Origin: Aotearoamyces nothofagi
Lineage: Eukaryota; Ascomycota; Leotiomycetes; Leotiales; Tympanidaceae
Assembly (NCBI GenBank): GCA_015345905.1
Contig: JADDTR010000017.1
Coordinates: 1-64,000, forward strand
Direction: 5' to 3'
Length of the DNA: 64,000 bases
The stretch's first letter is position 1. Each line of letters starts with the position of its first letter. Positions 62,136 to 64,000 of this stretch are shown here, in pieces. Below the pieces are notes generated by a model. It made no database searches, had not been told where the DNA came from, and saw only the letters and a list, made by a program, of their open reading frames with translations. The position numbers and the translations under genes were made by a program.

Positions 62136-63909
62136 ATGCAATTTACCCAGTTGATAGCAGGCTTTCTCTTGTGCACAAGTCTCATCGCGGCAGGTCCGCT
62201 CCGGCGTGATGAGTCCTATAGAATGTAGGCTTATCTGTCAGCCTTTTCTGAGACCGTGCTAATCATAACACAGCTTGCGAAGGAGTACTCCATTCCAAAA
62301 CACTACAAGAACATATAGTCCCTCTCCAACAGGGTCAGTAGTGATAATCCCAGTGACGGAAGAGCAGCCAACTACCTCAGCTACAACAGTGACATCAATA
62401 TCCAGTCCTTATTCGAGCTCGCATTTAACAGTCTCTTCAGCAAGTCAAAGTCCCACGACTTTCTCATCAAGCAAATCCTACTCGTCAGCATTAACCGGGT
62501 CAGGTCTAATCTCCAAGACTTCTTCGAGCATGTTGCAATCACTATCGACAGGCTCAAGCGCGTCGACAACATCCGTGAAACCAACTAGAACATCCAGCAC
62601 TTCCAGTCATGGTAGCTCAAGCTCATCAAGCACTTATCTATTCGCCTCTGCGAACAATACCGGACCTAGTACCGAACCTAGTAGTCTGTCCGATATGCCA
62701 ACCACTTCTAGAGCTTTGTCGTCGACCTCAACGACCTCGACCTCAACGACCTCGACCTCAACGACCTCGACCTCATTTTCAAGATACTTTACGCTGAGAA
62801 ACACAACTACAGATGCAGCTGCTTTAACATCTATTGTATCAGCAGGGGACTCAACACCGTCAGTTGCAGTTTCACTGGTGACAGATACTTTCTCCCCAAC
62901 GCAGAATCCAACCACATCCCAAGCTTTTAAATCAAGCTCTGCATCCGATTCCCTTCCACAAGTTTCTCCATTCAACACAATTGTAACTATCGTACCTCCA
63001 TCAAACGATCCTTCTCCTTCCACATCAGTTTCTCTTGAACCGGCCCAGTCTGTTATCACCACAGCTTCTTCGGTCAGAAGCACGACATCGAATCTTGTAG
63101 TCTCCTCTACAACTATCTCCACCGCATCGGACCAGTCTACTACCCTCAGCACTGCCCTAGTTTCTTCGGTCACTTCAAGCACAGCCCAGAGTCTCACGGC
63201 TGTCTCAATCTCCGGGGTCCCAACCATTCTTCCTAACCCATCAGCCACAAGTACCAGCATCAGTGCTGATCAATTCTCCCAAAACCTAGCCCTGGCTAAA
63301 GGCTACAACAACATTTTTTCTACCCTCGACGCCTCCTCTCCATGCACTGGCAACTCGATCGCCTGCATCAAGGGCCAAACGGGGACATGTGACTCTACAG
63401 GCTCGTACTCGCTTCAAACCTGCACACCAAAGGCTGAATCCTGCTTCGCACTCCCTATGAACACTACTGCAGGTGTATATGTAGGGTGCTTTGACATTGC
63501 TGAAGCAGATAACATCCTCGGTCTACCCAATAGTCTCTCGGTCACTATCGCAACGACAAGCTCTCCTCCCAAAACAACGGCATCAACACTTCAAGCAGAG
63601 AGTGCGGAGCATAAGTCAACCTTGGCGAGCATCTCCACAATCATAGCAAGTGATGCCAACCTACCCGAGTTGACGACAACACTATTCCGCACACACACTT
63701 CGACATACTATGTAACAACGTCTATAACTCCAATAGCGGAGGCGACACCGACACCGCAGCAGGCTTCAAGCACTGTGGTTGTGAAAGCAGGAACCCAGAC
63801 GCGGGTAGGGTCGTTAGTTACGATCATTCCGGTGAAGCCGGCAAGTGATGGGAAAGAGATAATTACCGTTACCGTTACTGCGACGGTTACGACGACAGAG
63901 AAGGCTTAG
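62136..63909 (+). CDS. Secreted Ser/Thr-rich mucin-like protein with CBM19-like chitin-binding module
   Basis: Two exons (62136-62224, 62274-63909) give 574 residues. The start has a good context (CACACCATGC) and opens a clear signal peptide (MQFTQLIAGFLLCTSLIAA) followed by a dibasic RR site. Residues 40-370 are almost entirely Ser/Thr/Val/Pro and probably heavily O-glycosylated; a 15-bp repeat there encodes STSTT units. Residues about 385-435 carry six cysteines in SPCTGNSIACIKG, GTCDSTG, LQTCTPKAESCFALPMN and GVYVGCFD, the pattern of fungal CBM19 chitin-binding modules. The C-terminal 130 residues are again Ser/Thr-rich, without a GPI tail. It may be a wall-associated or chitin-masking protein. 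No catalytic domain is seen. The CBM19 call is by pattern only. Confidence 0.82.
62721..62775 (+). repeat. 15-bp in-gene repeat TCAACGACCTCGACC
   Basis: Three near-perfect copies lie inside the secreted protein gene and encode Ser-Thr pentads. Such in-frame repeats are prone to length change between strains. Confidence 0.85.
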
Positions 63910-64000
63910 TTGGAGAATGTAATAGAATGCTAGTGGGTATAATTTTAGATTTAGGAAAATTGAAGGTGGGCCTATAATATAATTGGAGTAGATGGCACTT

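Noticed and set aside
62634-63260. 208-residue frame antisense to the secreted protein
   Set aside because: It is a shadow of the Ser/Thr codon bias of the plus-strand gene; composition is Val/Glu-rich and no domain is seen.

Overview
The window looks like a chromosomal segment of a filamentous ascomycete (Pezizomycotina; Leotiomycetes is possible but not proven). Genes are interrupted by short introns (mostly 46-140 bp) with GT..AG ends and CTAAC-like branch sites. The gene set (alpha-1,3-glucan synthase, a GPI-anchored amylase-like protein, NoxB, a Zn2Cys6 regulator) is typical of that group. Fifteen protein-coding genes could be rebuilt exon by exon with consistent reading phase. Splice sites are read by eye from frame, consensus and remembered family sequences; no search was run.

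Layout. 1-5141: a decayed Ty3/Gypsy-type retroelement fossil with RIP-like base composition, then a decaying minisatellite and a 110-bp tandem duplication. 5142-19276: head-to-head ags1 (-) and an agtA-like gene (+), separated by 4.6 kb of repeat-rich, gene-poor DNA; together they form a cell-wall alpha-1,3-glucan module. 22294-24549: amino-acid/GABA/choline-type permease with ten exons and a GC-AG intron. 26372-28688: Zn2Cys6 transcription factor. 29137-31100: noxB (-). 32906-33762: ubc4 (-). 34415-35803: glutaryl-CoA dehydrogenase (-). 36356-37691: FEN1 with a 5-nt microexon. 38084-38929: HOP2. 40665-42677: double CCCH zinc-finger protein. 43793-46668: CHL1/DDX11 helicase. 47264-47984: ribosomal protein L28 (uL15). 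48239-49708: CDC7 kinase (-). 50041-53851: condensin subunit 1. 54071-55831: MDR alkenal/enone reductase (-). 56584-59570: trehalose-6-phosphate phosphatase (-). 62136-63909: secreted Ser/Thr-rich protein with a CBM19-like cysteine module.

Functional themes. The left third concerns the cell wall (glucan synthesis and trimming). The centre, 36-54 kb, is unusually rich in chromosome-maintenance genes: FEN1, HOP2, CHL1, CDC7 and condensin. Three promoters there carry clustered ACGCG (MluI-box core) motifs, suggesting shared G1/S control. An apparently intact HOP2 next to RIP-like decay at the left end fits a lineage with a sexual cycle, now or in the past.

No rRNA, tRNA, CRISPR array or complete mobile element was recognised. 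I did not find a clearly new multi-gene system. The most unusual items are the FEN1 microexon that encodes the first catalytic aspartate, the S-phase promoter motifs, the mutation gradient in the minisatellite and the dispersed TACTG repeat cloud between ags1 and agtA.
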